NCBI GenBank assembly: GCA_948567375.1
Contig: OX419755.1
Coordinates: 8,065,001-8,129,000, forward strand
DNA: 64,000 bases
From: Lunularia cruciata
Lineage: Eukaryota; Streptophyta; Marchantiopsida; Lunulariales; Lunulariaceae
Direction of reading: 5' to 3'
Under the pieces are notes generated by a model that was not told the origin of the DNA, did no database searches, and saw nothing but the letters and a program-made list of their open reading frames with translations. Positions 34,083 through 44,563 of the stretch are shown here, piece by piece; within the stretch, counting starts at the first letter, position 1; each line of letters starts with the position of its first letter. Position numbers and translations under genes: made by a program.

Positions 34083-34570
34083 GTGGGAGATGCACAAGAG
34101 ATAGCTTTTATAGATTTCAAAAAGCAATTTGACATCTACTCCTACTTTGAGGGTGACCAATCAGAAGATGACCATTTTAGGTTCAATGATTGGAGTAAGT
34201 TGGAGCTTGGAGTAGTGCTCACCCAAAATAATGATGAGGGGAAGGAATTTATGGTGGTTAATGCTAGTTGCTCTAATAATTCAATAAAGACAAAGTATAG
34301 TTCATATGAGAGCAATATAGGCAATAGCACATTTCTAATGTTACCTATTTGGTAGCCCCTTCACTCTCATTATTGATCATCAGCCACTAAACTGGTTGAC
34401 GGAGTTGTCCAGGCTTTCAAAGAAGCTTGCACGATGGGCGTTGATTTTATAGGAGTGTCATTTCACAGTTATTCAAAGACCTAGAGTGGTGAACCATGAT
34501 GTAGATGGGTTGAGTAGAAACCCATATCCTAGCCAACAGGATCAGACCGGAGCACATTGACATGGTGAGA
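34083..34570 (+). pseudogene. G2 RNase H
   Basis: The open frame 34083-34355 reads FNDWSKLELGVVLTQNNDEGKEF then KTKYSSYESN, the typical DWS..G.G.VL.Q..D.G and Y...E of gypsy RNase H. The next part in another frame reads LIIDHQPLNWLTE, ARWALIL, and VDGLSRNP near 34510. It is broken. Confidence 0.85.
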
Positions 34571-35304
34571 TAGATGAGGAGATGGTGTTTGGGTTTGCAT
34601 GCATCTACCGTTCTATGTATATTTTATGAGACTTTGGTGGTATCTCTCTCAATGCATCCAAGAAGAGCTATTGAGGTCACAGATTTAAAGAGGGGAGATA
34701 GTGGTATAGTTCAACAAGACATTCATGATGATGTCTTAATGATGGACTACCTTTGCACTTGTATTGTGGGTGGCATAGTTGGGGCCAAGGAGAGAGACCA
34801 TATCCTTTAGCAAGCCATGTGGTTCAAATTGCATAACACCTTTTGCATGTATGGGAGGATGGTAGAGTGTGAGTAGTACCACTTCTATCTCAAAGACCAA
34901 AATTGGTTTTTCATATTCATGAGGAGCTAGGACATTTTGGAGTAAAGCGGACATATAGCTTACTCTAGAGTCATTATTGGTGGCACAACATGCAGAGTAA
35001 TGTACAATAGTTTTTTGCTAGATGTGTGGTTTGTGATTGAGTTAGAGCATCATTCAATGCTCATATATCATAGTTACATCCATTACTTATCAATGGATTG
35101 GGTTACCATGGGAGTTTGGACTTCACTGGACCTTGATCATTGATTGTGAGTCATCATCGATACATTTTGGTGATGGAGCACTTCTCCAAGTGGATTGAGT
35201 TGGTGGTACTTTCTGACAAGTCCATTGAACGGACAACTTACTTTTTCCTAGATTGGGTTCTTAATCATTTTGGTGCACCAGTGAGATTTGACTGATCAAG
35301 ATAC
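34571..35304 (+). pseudogene. G2 integrase, N-terminal and core start
   Basis: The zinc region near 34905-35030 reads HIHEELGHFGVKRTY and then CVVCD. The core start follows: GSLDFTGP with the first Asp, HRYILV..EHFSKWIE, FGAPVRF. The reading stops at the G1 insertion (35305) just before the second catalytic Asp region, which would span the insertion point (TDQDTKFLGEF when read across). Confidence 0.85.
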
Positions 35305-35643
35305 TATGAGCCGGCCTGTCTCTCACTCAAGATAAACCTTTGATGGCTATTATGGTAGTGCACCATGGACTAAGAAGGCAAAGAACCCCAACTCCATCAT
35401 ATTCCTCCAAGGCTAACACTCCAAGACCCATGCCATTGCTCACTAGAGAGCTCAATGAGAGAGAGATAGTTGCAAATGAAAGGATGATGAGTACCTCCTC
35501 ACCCCTAGTTTATATACTTGTGAAATAGTTACGCACCAAAATTACTAATAATTGGAGTAACTCAAGTTAATAGGCTAAAAGTCAAGTAAAATTAAAAAAT
35601 ATAAAGGAATATCCATCCACATAGGTATATTCCACTAAGTATG
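35305..35643 (-). repeat. G1 3' LTR, distal half
   Basis: It reads TATGAGCCGGCCTGTCTCTC on the plus strand, the reverse of the LTR end with TGTG changed to TATG. It is cut at 35643 by the CCE and continues at 46027-46372. Confidence 0.88.
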
Positions 35644-35767
35644 TGTGGTACCCACATTTTTATTTTTTTAAGTTTTTGTTCTATTTGGAACAAGAAGAGT
35701 CCAGAAAAATTTGTGTTGAACCCAAATGGCATTGGAAGTTGAAGAACTTTACCTTTGGTTTGTAACC

Positions 35768-36355
35768 CGAAGTAAAGTGACTTCGTGTCAGACATGAAGT
35801 ACTTGGATCGGATTTGTCAGAGTTCAATCCAAAGTAAGGAGACTTTGCCTTGGGGTGATCAACCGAATGCAAAGACAGAGTAACAAATTTCCTTTGGGTT
35901 GGAAATTTATTAATTTTACCACACACAAAAATAGCTAAGGCACAAGCAAGAGAAATTGATAGTGATAGGAGAAGTGCATGCAGAAGGTGTGATTTCTTGG
36001 TAGACAAGCATTTGAAGAATGATTGAGAAACATCAGACTATAAATTTAGGTTTTGAATCAAGAAGGATATGAATGGCAAGTGAATTTCCTTTGCCTTTGC
36101 AAAGTCATCCTGAGGGAGACTTGTGGTACTTACATTTTTCATTTTGGATGAGTTTTGAAGAAGAAGTGCCTTGTTGAAACCAAACAAAAACCAAATGGAA
36201 AAGAAATGAGAGGAAATCTATGTTTTGATTAGGCCAAACAAAGTCAATTTTTTGTTAGAGGAAGAAGGAGTCAGATTGGATCAGACCCAAAGAAGCTTAC
36301 TTTGTGTTAGAGGAAGAGGAAGAAGGAGGTCAGACCCCAAAGGAGTGTTACTTTG
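35768..36355. promoter_or_regulatory. Inverted-motif array in the CCE leader (copy 2)
   Basis: Four spaced palindromes are visible: CGAAGT-6-ACTTCG (35768-35785), CAAAGT-6-ACTTTG (35830-35847), CAAAG-6-ACTTTG (36288-36304) and CAAAG-7-ACTTTG (36338-36355). Two of them follow CAGACCC. The same design is present in copy 1 with different spacer sequences, so the arms are conserved while the spacers vary. Confidence 0.55.
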
Positions 36356-36977
36356 CATCAAAATGGAGGTTACAAATATGATTACTACGGGGGCTATATC
36401 TCAGTGATGATATGTCTAAATCAAGCGTGCTATGTGTTTTTGAAAGCGTCTCGTTTAGGGCTTTCCACTACCACCAAAATTGCAAATTTTAAAGGTCTAT
36501 AGGAGAAGTTACAAGTATTTGAAGTTTTGGGAGTAGATGTATAGAGTAGTTGAGTGACTTTGGGTTATAGAGACTTTGGGTCAAGAGACTTTGCCTTAGG
36601 CCAACAGTGACTAGATCTGAGGTAATCAGACTTTGGAGTGCAATGAAGGTGACTTTGGGAGTCTTGATAGAGGTATCAAAGGAAGTTAGAGTAAGGAAAA
36701 AAGATATTTAGGATACCCATGATTTCAATTTCAGTTTTGATTGAAAATGAGATATAAATTGAAGGAGAAGTAATAGTAGTGAATGAACCCAAAGTGCAAG
36801 ATCAAACAATAAGTGCCTTAGGGGCAGTAACATGAGTGATTAAGGGAAAATGAGTTACAAATTGAAGGTGTAAATAGTGTATCTATACTTTCAATTACAA
36901 CTCTTGATGAGGATATAGTAGAACTAGCAAAGGAATTGATAATAGTGAAACCGAAAGTAGCATAAGTAGGACTGCAT

Positions 36978-37200
36978 GTGTCTTTGAAGTTGACATTGAA
37001 GACATTAGAGAGGAGTGGGTTAGAGGATAAGGAAGTAGACAGATTAGATATAAGTTTAATTGTAGATCAGGAAGAAGAAGTAGTAGAAATAATGAAAGAT
37101 TTAGTAGAATTAGATAAACCCGAGGATAAAGTACTATGTGAAGTTACTTTGGGATTGGAAGCCGAGGAAGAAGTAGACATCGGATCGAAGTAGAAACATA
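36978..37200 (+). pseudogene. CCE protein C-terminal remnant (unit 1)
   Basis: 71 open codons read LKTLERSGLEDKEVDRLDIS, DQEEEVVEIMKDLVEL and CEVTLGLEAEEEVDIGSK. This aligns with the ends at 27112-27405 and 45020-45230. Confidence 0.8.
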
Positions 37201-37427
37201 TTTGAGATTTGAAGAGGTAGATATGAAGATATGCATTGTAATTTTGGATTTGTAGGTTAGAAGAGGTTATTGTAGACGGTATAATTGTTAGTAGTGTCAA
37301 TTGCTTCACTATTTGAAGGAGGCATTTGTAGTTTTATGTTGTTTAGTATTTATTATTTTTGAGAATGGATAAAGCAAAGTGTTGATTTTAGTGCTCGTCA
37401 CTTGAGCTTGATTTTGAGTATCAATGT

Positions 37428-37449
37428 TGTGTGTGTGTGTGTGTGTGTT
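37428..37449. repeat. (TG)n microsatellite
   Basis: About eleven TG units lie in the CCE unit 1 trailer. Confidence 0.95.
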
Positions 37450-37960
37450 TATGAGTGTGTAGAGAATTCTAAAGTGCAAATTTGTTTGTTTGTTGGATGT
37501 TGGATTCCACAACCATGATCTTCATTCTGTGTGTTTGATCTTGAGTGAAGTGCAATTGGAGTGTTGGTAGTATTTTGCATTTGTAAGTACAACATAGTGT
37601 TGATGTGGAGCAATTTCAATCAAGGAAGTTGTGCCTTTAGTGGAGGGGTAGAACACAATTCTGAGGCAAAGTTGTTTTGCATTGAAATGCCATTTTTGGG
37701 AGAATTTGAATCATCACAATCAAGGTTGTTTGGAAAGATTTGATGGAGTTATGATTAAGTGTGACAATTTGTTGAGAGTGCAAGTTAGTGCTTGTTGCTC
37801 TCTTTTGGGTGTAGTTTCTACCTGAGAGATTAAAGAAGAATCCAAGAAGAACTAATTTGGTTACTTTGCTTTGCATTTGGAATTTTTTGACTAGTATCTC
37901 TACTGGAACAAACTTTACTTACTTGATTACCGCAAAAATGATATTTGCCAAGTTGTCACA

Positions 37961-38860
37961 AGACTAGTGAAGAGGAGTGGTAGTGAGTGAAGCTAGGAAG
38001 AATTCATAGGGATTGAGAGTTGCAAGTCCAGGTGACGAGAAAATTGTATTGTAGAAGCACATCACAAAGGAGAGTAGAATGAAGGGAATCAAGAAGTGCC
38101 TTACGGTGGCATCAAGAAACCCAATGATTAAGAGGTTAGATGTGATGGCTTGCATTACTTTCCTTGCATGGAATTGGAACCTAAGTTTTCCCAATATCAT
38201 GGTAGAAATCACAGCCAATAAGTGTGTAGATGGGCCGGTAGTCGTCAAGAAGAAAGGCATTCTGGCTCAATGGACAGAGTCAGATTGGAGATTGGTGTTA
38301 GGAAGAGAGAGTGGGGAAGAGTATGGGGCCACGTTCTTGGGGAAGGGAGAAGTTGCAAAAGAAACCCAAGAGATTAGAAATTTTTTTCACCTCAAAGCGC
38401 ATGAAGAATGTGTACAAGGTGTAGACTTCTTGAGACCTAGTGCATGGAAGTATTGTAGGAGTGATGATGGTGTTGTTCAAATCTGAGTGTACTACCTATG
38501 TAATGAAGCAACAAGCGGTGTTCTTCTACAAGATGTTTGCAAGAGAGCCAATCAATTGGGCAAAGTGTTTTTATCAGCGGATGAGGTAGGTGGTGTTGTA
38601 TTGGAGGACTTTGACACCACCACATTAATTTGTTCCTTTTGTAGCACATTTCTACCTTGGGTTGAATTTGCTAAGTAGCAATGAAAAGAAGAAGATTGTG
38701 TCTCACTTTCGTCCCGATCTGCATTAAGAAGCCAATGATGAGGAGTGACAATACATTTGGCAATTGAGAAGTAATGATGATCATTATGTAAGAATGGGAT
38801 AGGATCAAAATATAGTTGTGCTCCTACCAAGCAAGACAAAGAAAAGTCAACCTAAGGTGG
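37961..38860 (+). pseudogene. CCE protein N-terminal domain (unit 2)
   Basis: The open frame 38079-38486 reads ITFLAWNWNLSFPN, WTESDWRLVLGRESGEE and GATFLGKGEVAKETQEI. Shifted frames then carry YVMKQQAVFF, MFARESINW, FVPFVAHFYLGLNLL and SHFRPDL up to about 38740. It aligns with 28753-29606 of copy 1. Several frameshifts are present. Confidence 0.7.
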
Positions 38861-39062
38861 AGAGCTTGCCAATGTAGCCCCAAAAATTAAGAAGAATTAG
38901 GCAGAGAGAAGGAAAGCAAGTCCATAGGATTGCACTTGAAGAGGAGGTCAAATCAGAAGGCAAAGCAGAGTCTACATTAGAGGAAGAAGAGGTGGAATTA
39001 ACTCTATGGAGTGAAGAGTCTAGTGAGGAGAGCAAGGGTGAAGCCAAGGTGCAGCAAGGTCA

Positions 39063-39100
39063 AATTTCATCTTGCAGCATTCATGCTGCAAGATGAAATT
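39063..39100. repeat. Perfect 18-bp-arm hairpin
   Basis: AATTTCATCTTGCAGCAT, a 2-nt spacer TC, then its exact reverse complement. It lies in the acidic region of the CCE frame. No such palindrome is seen in copy 1, so it arose locally. Confidence 0.9.
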
Positions 39101-39820
39101 GAGCGGCATGATGCAAAAGAAGAGATTATGGTGGAGTTAGCAATTCAAGGAGAAGAAGGATTGGTGGCCGAGTCAAGGTAGTACACACTATACGGAGAAG
39201 GTTTGAATACAGTCCAAAAAATAATCCATCTTGATGATGAAGAAAGTTTGGAGGATGACGTATCATTGATAATATGAAGATCCTGACTTTGTAGTAAAGC
39301 ATTGGACTTGAAAGGAAAGAACAAGATTGATGAAGTTCCTAAAGAGAAGGTAGAAGAAGAAGTAGGGTGTGAGGGAGTAGAGTACTTTTGAGATGTGGTG
39401 TGTCTGTTGTTGTTGTAGATAGAGAAGACAAAGAAGGAGATGCAAAGCAGATATCCTGATGTGCAAACTATGTTGCAGGTGCTGGAGCGATTAGAGTATG
39501 TGAATTGGAAGTTGTAGGAAAGTTTGAGCAAAGGAGACGAAGAAAGAGAAATATTGCAAGTAGATGCAATGTTACAAAAGAAGATCAATGAGAATCTGCA
39601 AGAGAAGTTTGGAAAGTAGGGAAGAGAGTTGGCGATGAAAGTGAAGGAAGTTATGCAAGAAAGACTTTGGGTGGAGAAATTACAAGCCAAAGTAAAGTTA
39701 GAGCAAGAAAAGAGCAAGGAATTGGTAGAAGCTAAGGAAGAAGAGCTCAACACATTCTGACAGAAGGTAGAAGAGAAGATAATAGCCTAGCAATGTGAAT
39801 TGACTAAGCACCATCAGGAA

Positions 39821-40239
39821 TGTATGGATACAATATGGAGTTTAACAACGTAGTTAGTAAGGCTAATGAAGTAGAGAATAAGCCAGATTAGCCTAAAATA
39901 TTCTAGAAGCATCTAGGAAGCTTCTGGGGAAGCTTCCCAACTAGTTAACTTGCACTCCAAGCAAATAGCTTCTAGAAGGAAGCTTCAAGAAACTTCTAAC
40001 TAGCTTAACTTGCATGCCAAGTAGGCAGCTTCTACAAGGAAGCTTCTTGGTTAACTTGGCTTGCACTCTAAGAAAGCAGCTCAAGGAAGCTTCTTGAGAA
40101 GCTTCTCAAGGGCCTTGTATGTTATCTATAAATACCAAAGCCGAAGCTCATGCTAGGCATTTGGAGTTTTCCCTCATTCAAGTATCCCCAATGTGAGTTT
40201 CCATTCTCCTATTTCTCTCCTCGGTCTTGGTCTTTTACA
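39821..40239 (+). repeat. G3 5' LTR with heat-shock-element-like cluster
   Basis: It begins TGTATGGATACAATATGG and ends GGTCTTTTACA. 39901-40110 is packed with GAA/TTC blocks such as TTCTAGAAG and GAAGCTTC. A TATA box TATAAATA is at 40127-40134. Confidence 0.9.
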
Positions 40240-40251
40240 TTGGTATTAGAG
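40240..40251 (+). promoter_or_regulatory. G3 primer-binding site
   Basis: TTGGTATTAGAG directly follows the LTR. It matches the plant initiator-tRNA-Met site (TGGTATCAGAGC) with small changes. Confidence 0.8.
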
Positions 40252-40770
40252 AAGGAATGAGATGGATGGAATTTATGGACCACCAAATCCACCTCCTCCA
40301 AACCATTGGGATTTCCATGTCTTGATATTATCCAAGCATCATTTCACATAATTCATCACCTCGTGCTTTGGGTAGGATTTTCTACATATGATTACCGTGT
40401 CTGAGGAACCCTTGATACTTCCAGTTGTAACTTGTGGAGAACAATGGACGTGCTGCATCTTTATGTTAATCAATTAGATAACATGGGAGTAGTGGGATAG
40501 AGTAGTAGCTATGGCAGCAATACCGGAAGTTATCCTTGCAATGCAACAACAAATTGAGCACCTTACTCAATTGTTGGATGAACAAGATCAGCAACAACAA
40601 GAACATATAGAGAGAGCGCCAATTTGAGATGGAGAAAAATTTCATTTGATTTCCAAAACCCAAGGTGTTTAAAGGCAAGAACCTTCCGGGCATAGTGGAG
40701 AATTTTGTGTTTGACTGCAAAAGTTACTTTGAAGCCACCAATCTTCAAGATGAATGGAACTAGATTATAG
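40252..40770 (+). pseudogene. G3 gag remnant
   Basis: The recognisable gag start is FPKPKVFKGKNLPGIVENFV then [11 protein letters not shown] near 40660-40760, as in chromovirus gag. The rest of gag, the zinc knuckle and the protease are missing; RT begins at once. Confidence 0.65.
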
Positions 40771-41500
40771 TACCTCTCCTAAGGGAACATCAGTACTATT
40801 TGTTCCAAAGAAGGATGGAGGACTTTGTTTCTATATTGATTACCATGGGCTCAATAAGCAAACCGTGAAGAATGCATATCCCTTGCCTTGGATTGATGAC
40901 TTGCTTGATCAACTAAGTGGAGCATGCTACTTTTCCAAGCTAGATCTTTGCAGCGGCTATTGGTAAATTCCTATTGAAAGAGAGGATGTGTAAAAGATTG
41001 CCTTTTGCACAAGGTATGGGCATTTTGAGTGGAGAGTTTTACCTTTTGAACTCACTAATGCTCCAGTAGTCTTCATGGATCAGATGCATTGGGTGTTGGA
41101 AGGACTATTGGATTGATCCATGGTGGTGTTCTTAGATGATATCTTAATCTATAGCAAGATAGAGGCAAAACCCATGAATCATGTGCAAAAAGTCCTAAGA
41201 CAACTACGACAATGGAAATTTTATTGCAAGAAGTCAAAGTATGCCTTTTGGCAAAAGGAGGTTACCTTCTTGGGTCATAAGATCTCATCAGAGGGGATCA
41301 ATATGGAAGAAGAGAAGATCAAGGCCATTACTAATTGGCCTACTCCAAAGGATCCTAGAAAAGTACGTGCATTCAATAGATTGGCCAATTTTTACCGATG
41401 GTTCATCCACTATTATGCTCATGTGGCTGCACCATTGACTGACCTCTTGGAAAAGAACTTGAGCTTCCAATAGACCACCAAGCATGAAGAAGCATTCCAG
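40754..41500 (+). pseudogene. G3 reverse transcriptase
   Basis: The order is [47 protein letters not shown] (40754-40966), then after stops LPFELTNAP and the catalytic VVFLDDILIYSK at 41122-41157. KVTFLGHKISSEGI-type and AFNRLANFYRWFI motifs follow to 41473. Phe replaces Tyr in YLDD. It has in-frame stops. Confidence 0.93.
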
Positions 41501-41614
41501 AAGTTAAAGCATATGGTGTCTTCAAGACCCATTCTTCAACCATATGATCCTCAACTACCTTATGTGATTGATTTTGATGCTTCTAACTTTGCAATTGGAG
41601 CTATGTTGCAACAG

Positions 41615-41686
<72 letters not shown>

Positions 41687-41910
41687 CTTGAAATGGTATA
41701 TGCCACCAAGTTATGGGGGCATTACCACTTGGGGAAACAAGTGGTCATGCAAACTGATCACAAACCATTGTTGCAGACCTTACACTTGGAACACATGAAG
41801 AGTTGACTTCATCGATGGGAAGAGCAACTCCAATTGTTTGACATCAAACTTGAGTACAAACCAGGTCGGTTCTATGTCATCCCTGATGCTCTATCACAAT
41901 GACCTGATTT
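41500..41910 (+). pseudogene. G3 RNase H, interrupted by a microsatellite
   Basis: PYVIDFDASNFAIGAMLQQE (41555-41615) is a normal RNase H start. The frame then enters the (AT)n tract, which has replaced the middle of the domain, and resumes with HYHLGKQVVMQTDHKPLLQ (41720-41775) and YKPGRF (41853-41870). Confidence 0.9.
41617..41683. repeat. (AT)33 microsatellite inside RNase H
   Basis: A 67-bp pure AT tract. It keeps the frame open only because it translates as Ile-Tyr repeats. The expected RNase H residues between DASN.AIGA.L.Q and Y...LW are missing. Confidence 0.97.
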
Positions 41911-43430
41911 GAAGTCTCTTCCCCTCATCACGGCGGCAATTACATCGGTGTCAATTGACCCCAAGGTCCATAATAAGTTTTGGTTAGCTCTACAACAAGA
42001 TCCCTTCTTCCAAATGGTACATGGTTGTGTGACAACATGCAACAAGAAGTACAATACCTTCTCCTTCAAAAAAGGCCTTCTATTCCATGCGGACCTATAA
42101 CACCCATTTGTGCATGTGTGTGGTATTGTGATATTTAGCTTGGTATTACAAGTACTTAAGAGATATTATTTATATAGAGATAAAGGATGGTCCTATATTA
42201 GTCATGGTTAGCTAAAGTTAGTCATAGCTAAGATAGAGAGGACCTTACTTTAGAGGAAGTAGAAAAGATGAGCACCACTATTTTGGATTTTAGTGTGTTG
42301 ACTTGGTATTATTCCTAGGTGTTTGGCTTTGAGGAAAGAGTTGAGAACTCTTGGGCCCGCAAGCCTTTTTGTTTTGGATTCTTCTTTAGTCCAAGGATAG
42401 CCCATGTGAAGGAATCCTTGACTTAGTGGTTGGGTCAAGATAAGACCACATGCTCAGGGGAATATGCCCATGTGAATGGATATTCGTTTCTACTTTTTGA
42501 CTTTACTTGACTTTTAGTCTAGTAACTTGAGTTACTACGGTAATTAGTAACTTTGGTACGTAACTATTTCAAAAGTATATAAACAAGGGGTGAGGAAGTA
42601 CTCATCATCCTTTCATTTTGCAACTATCTCTCTCTCATTGAATTCTCTAGTGAGCAATGTCTTGAGTCTTGGAGTGTTAGCCTTGGATGAGCATGATGGA
42701 GTTCAGGTTCCTTGCCTTCTTAGTCCATGGTGCGCTACCATAATAGCTATCAGAGGTTCTTCCTGAGTGAGAGACAGGCCGGCTCACAGACCGGATGTAT
42801 GTTCCACCCAAAGTTGATCTCCAACTTGTGCACCTTTAGGAAGCCCAGGATTTGCCAATAGTTGGTCGAATGGGGATGGACAAGACCTTGCGTACCCTCC
42901 AACGCCAATGGTGGTGGCCCAACATGACATAAGATATTTGGGAGTTTGTCCGATTGTGTGAGAGCTATCAGCACTACAAGGCTAGTAACTAGAAGCCAAG
43001 TGGACTCCTTCAGCCACTTCCCATTCCAACTACTTGTTGGGAACATGTGAGCTTAGATCTCATCATCTCCTTGCCCAAGACACAACAAGGTCACACAGCA
43101 ATTGTGGTGTTTGTGGATAAGCTTAGTGAGCAAATCTATTAAGCACCGACAATTGATATTGTGGATGCTCCAACCTTGGTGCAACTCTACTTCAATAATG
43201 TATTCAAACATCATGACATGTCACGTGTGCTCATCTCCGACCGTGATCCTTGCTTCACCGGAAAGTTTTGGCAAGCCCTCTTCTAGATACTTAGTACCAA
43301 GCTTGCCTTGTTGACAGCCTATCATCCTCAAACAGATGGACAAACTGAATGTGCAAATTGCACCTTGAAGATATGATTTGTGCCTTTGTCAACATTTACC
43401 ATACCAATTGGGATGAATGTCTTGCAGCTA
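41911..43430 (+). pseudogene. G3 integrase, split by a G1 solo LTR
   Basis: The pre-integrase region is 41911-42095. After the LTR, GRMGMDKTLRTLQRQWWWPNM and C..CQ-type residues are visible (42860-42990). The core reads WEHVSLDLIISLP (first Asp), IVVFVDKLSE, VLISDRDPCFTGKFW (second Asp) and TAYHPQTDGQTE (Glu) from 43040 to 43355, the DDE triad of Ty3/gypsy integrases. It has stops and a frameshift. Confidence 0.9.
42096..42788 (+). mobile_element. G1 solo LTR inside G3, TSD GACC
   Basis: It begins TATAACACCCATTTGTGCAT (TG changed to TA) and ends GCCGGCTCACA, flanked by GACC (42092-42095 and 42789-42792). The G3 frame reads through when it is removed. It is very similar to 24499-25190, so it is a late insertion. 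Confidence 0.95.
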
Positions 43431-44138
43431 CAAATTTGCATACAACAATTCTAAACAAGTAAGCACCAAATTCTCTCCTTTCTTTCTCAATTTTGGCCAA
43501 ATTTACTTGTCCCAAATTCTCTTCTTGCTTCTCCTCCATCTCAGGTCCCTCATACTTCAACCTTCTCGACCACCATATCCAAATCTCTCCAACAAGCCAA
43601 ATCTCACCTCCTTGTTGCTTAGAATCATCAAAAAAAATATGCAGACCATCATCATCATGATCTCACCTCTGAATTTGGTGATAAAGTTATGCTATCCTCT
43701 AGTAATCTACCCCTCCCACTTGATACCCAAGTTCGTAAACTTACCCCTAATTGGATAGGACCTTTTGATGTCACCCAAATTGTCTCTCTTGTTGCTTATT
43801 GACTTGCCTTGCCTTATCATATGCACATCCATCCTATCTTTCATGTTTCCAAGTTGAAACCCTTTGTTCCTAATCCCTCTTGAGTCCAACCTCCCCCTCT
43901 CCCTCCCCCTATCCCTATCAATGATCGTGAAGAGTACAAAGTTGATCGTATCCTTGCGCATCGCCACATCCAACAAGGACATCGACAACATACAAAGTAC
44001 AAGGTCCTTTGGAAAGGGTATCCCCTTCATGATGCCACATAGGAACCTCTTTCTCACCTCTAGAATGCACAGACAACTATCCAAGAGTTTGAAGCTTCAA
44101 TGCCAATGAGGACCTCACCAACTAACGGTGGAAGAATA
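43431..44138 (+). pseudogene. G3 integrase C-terminus and chromodomain
   Basis: FGDKVMLSSSNL, KLTPNWIGPFDV and HPIFHVSKLKPF (43670-43865) form the integrase C-terminal GPY/F-like module. EEYKVDRILAHRHI...TKYKVLWKGYPLHDAT.EPLSHL (43929-44060) is a chromodomain with the conserved Tyr/Trp chromobox pattern. This places G3 among chromoviruses, whose chromodomain is thought to guide insertion to chromatin. Confidence 0.9.
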
Positions 44139-44563
44139 TGTAACAATATGGAGTTTAACAACGTAGTTAGTAAGGCTAATGAAGTAGAGAATAAGCCAAA
44201 GAAGCCTAGAATATTCTAGAAGCATCTAGGAAGCTTCTTGGGAAGCTTCCCAGCTAGTTAACTTGCGCTTCAAGCAAGTAGCTTCTAGAAGGAAGCTTCT
44301 AGAAGCTTCTAACTAGTTTAACTTGCAAGCCAAGTAGGCGGCTTCTAGAAAGAAGCTTCTTGAGAAGCTTCATGTTAACTTGGCTTGCACTCTAAGAAAG
44401 TGGTTCAAGTAAGCTTCTTGAGAAGCTTCTCAAGGACCTTGTATGTTACCTATAAATACCAAAGCTGAAGCTCATGCTAGGCATTCGGAGTTTTCCCTCA
44501 TTCAAGTGTCTCCAATGTGAGTTTCCATTCTCCTATTTCTCTCCTCGGTCTTGGTCTTTTACA
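44139..44563 (+). repeat. G3 3' LTR
   Basis: It starts TGTAACAATATGGAG and ends GGTCTTTTACA. It is 425 bp, with TATA box TATAAATA at 44451-44458. Confidence 0.95.
44214..44433. promoter_or_regulatory. Heat-shock-element-like cluster in the G3 LTR
   Basis: Repeated inverted GAA/TTC units spaced by 2 nt, the binding pattern of heat-shock factors. The best is GAAGCTTCTAGAAGCTTC at 44292-44309, four perfect units, preceded one base away by TTCTAGAA (44283-44290). More blocks lie at 44216-44250, 44343-44371 and 44411-44430, all upstream of the TATA box. ONSEN-type elements of Arabidopsis are a known precedent for heat-driven LTRs. Confidence 0.65.

Larger units (their letters stand above)
30240..35304 (+). 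mobile_element. G2: Ty3/gypsy element with a DNA methyltransferase-like domain
   Basis: Domains in order: retropepsin (30860-31160), cytosine-5 methyltransferase-like (31505-32770), RT (33350-33960), RNase H (34083-34570), integrase HHCC and core (34840-35304). G1 inserts inside the integrase core at 35304/35305. The reading resumes at 53193 (GATCAAGATAC then AAAGTTCTTAGG). No LTRs of its own and no gag were found. 30240-30520 holds no recognisable domain. All frames carry stops, so this copy is dead. Confidence 0.8.
35644..37960 (+). repeat. CCE unit 1, internally deleted
   Basis: The leader (35644-36900) contains two start-like sequences: TGTGGTACCCACATTTTT at 35644 and TGTGGTACTTACATTTTT near 36123. 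A C-terminal coding remnant (36978-37200) and a trailer follow, ending CCAAGTTGTCACA at 37960. The trailer includes the same TACCGCAAAAATGATATTTG stretch as the other CCE ends. Confidence 0.75.
39821..44563 (+). mobile_element. G3: Ty3/gypsy chromovirus, TSD AGGAA
   Basis: LTRs lie at 39821-40239 and 44139-44563, with a primer-binding site after the left LTR. Gag remnant, RT, RNase H, integrase and chromodomain are in order, and a 5-bp duplication AGGAA flanks the element. A G1 solo LTR (42096-42788) sits in the integrase region. Protease and most of gag are deleted between ~40750 and RT. The left LTR has an extra TGGAT near its start relative to the right. The LTRs differ at scattered sites, so the insertion is not recent. 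Confidence 0.92.

Noticed and set aside
39145-39753. Minus-strand 202-codon ORF rich in Ser, Phe and Asn
   Set aside because: Antisense shadow of the CCE coiled coil on the plus strand. No domain; composition is explained by the sense codons.
41513-41806. Protein with an Ile-Tyr repeat domain
   Set aside because: The repeat is a translated (AT)n microsatellite inside a decayed RNase H domain.
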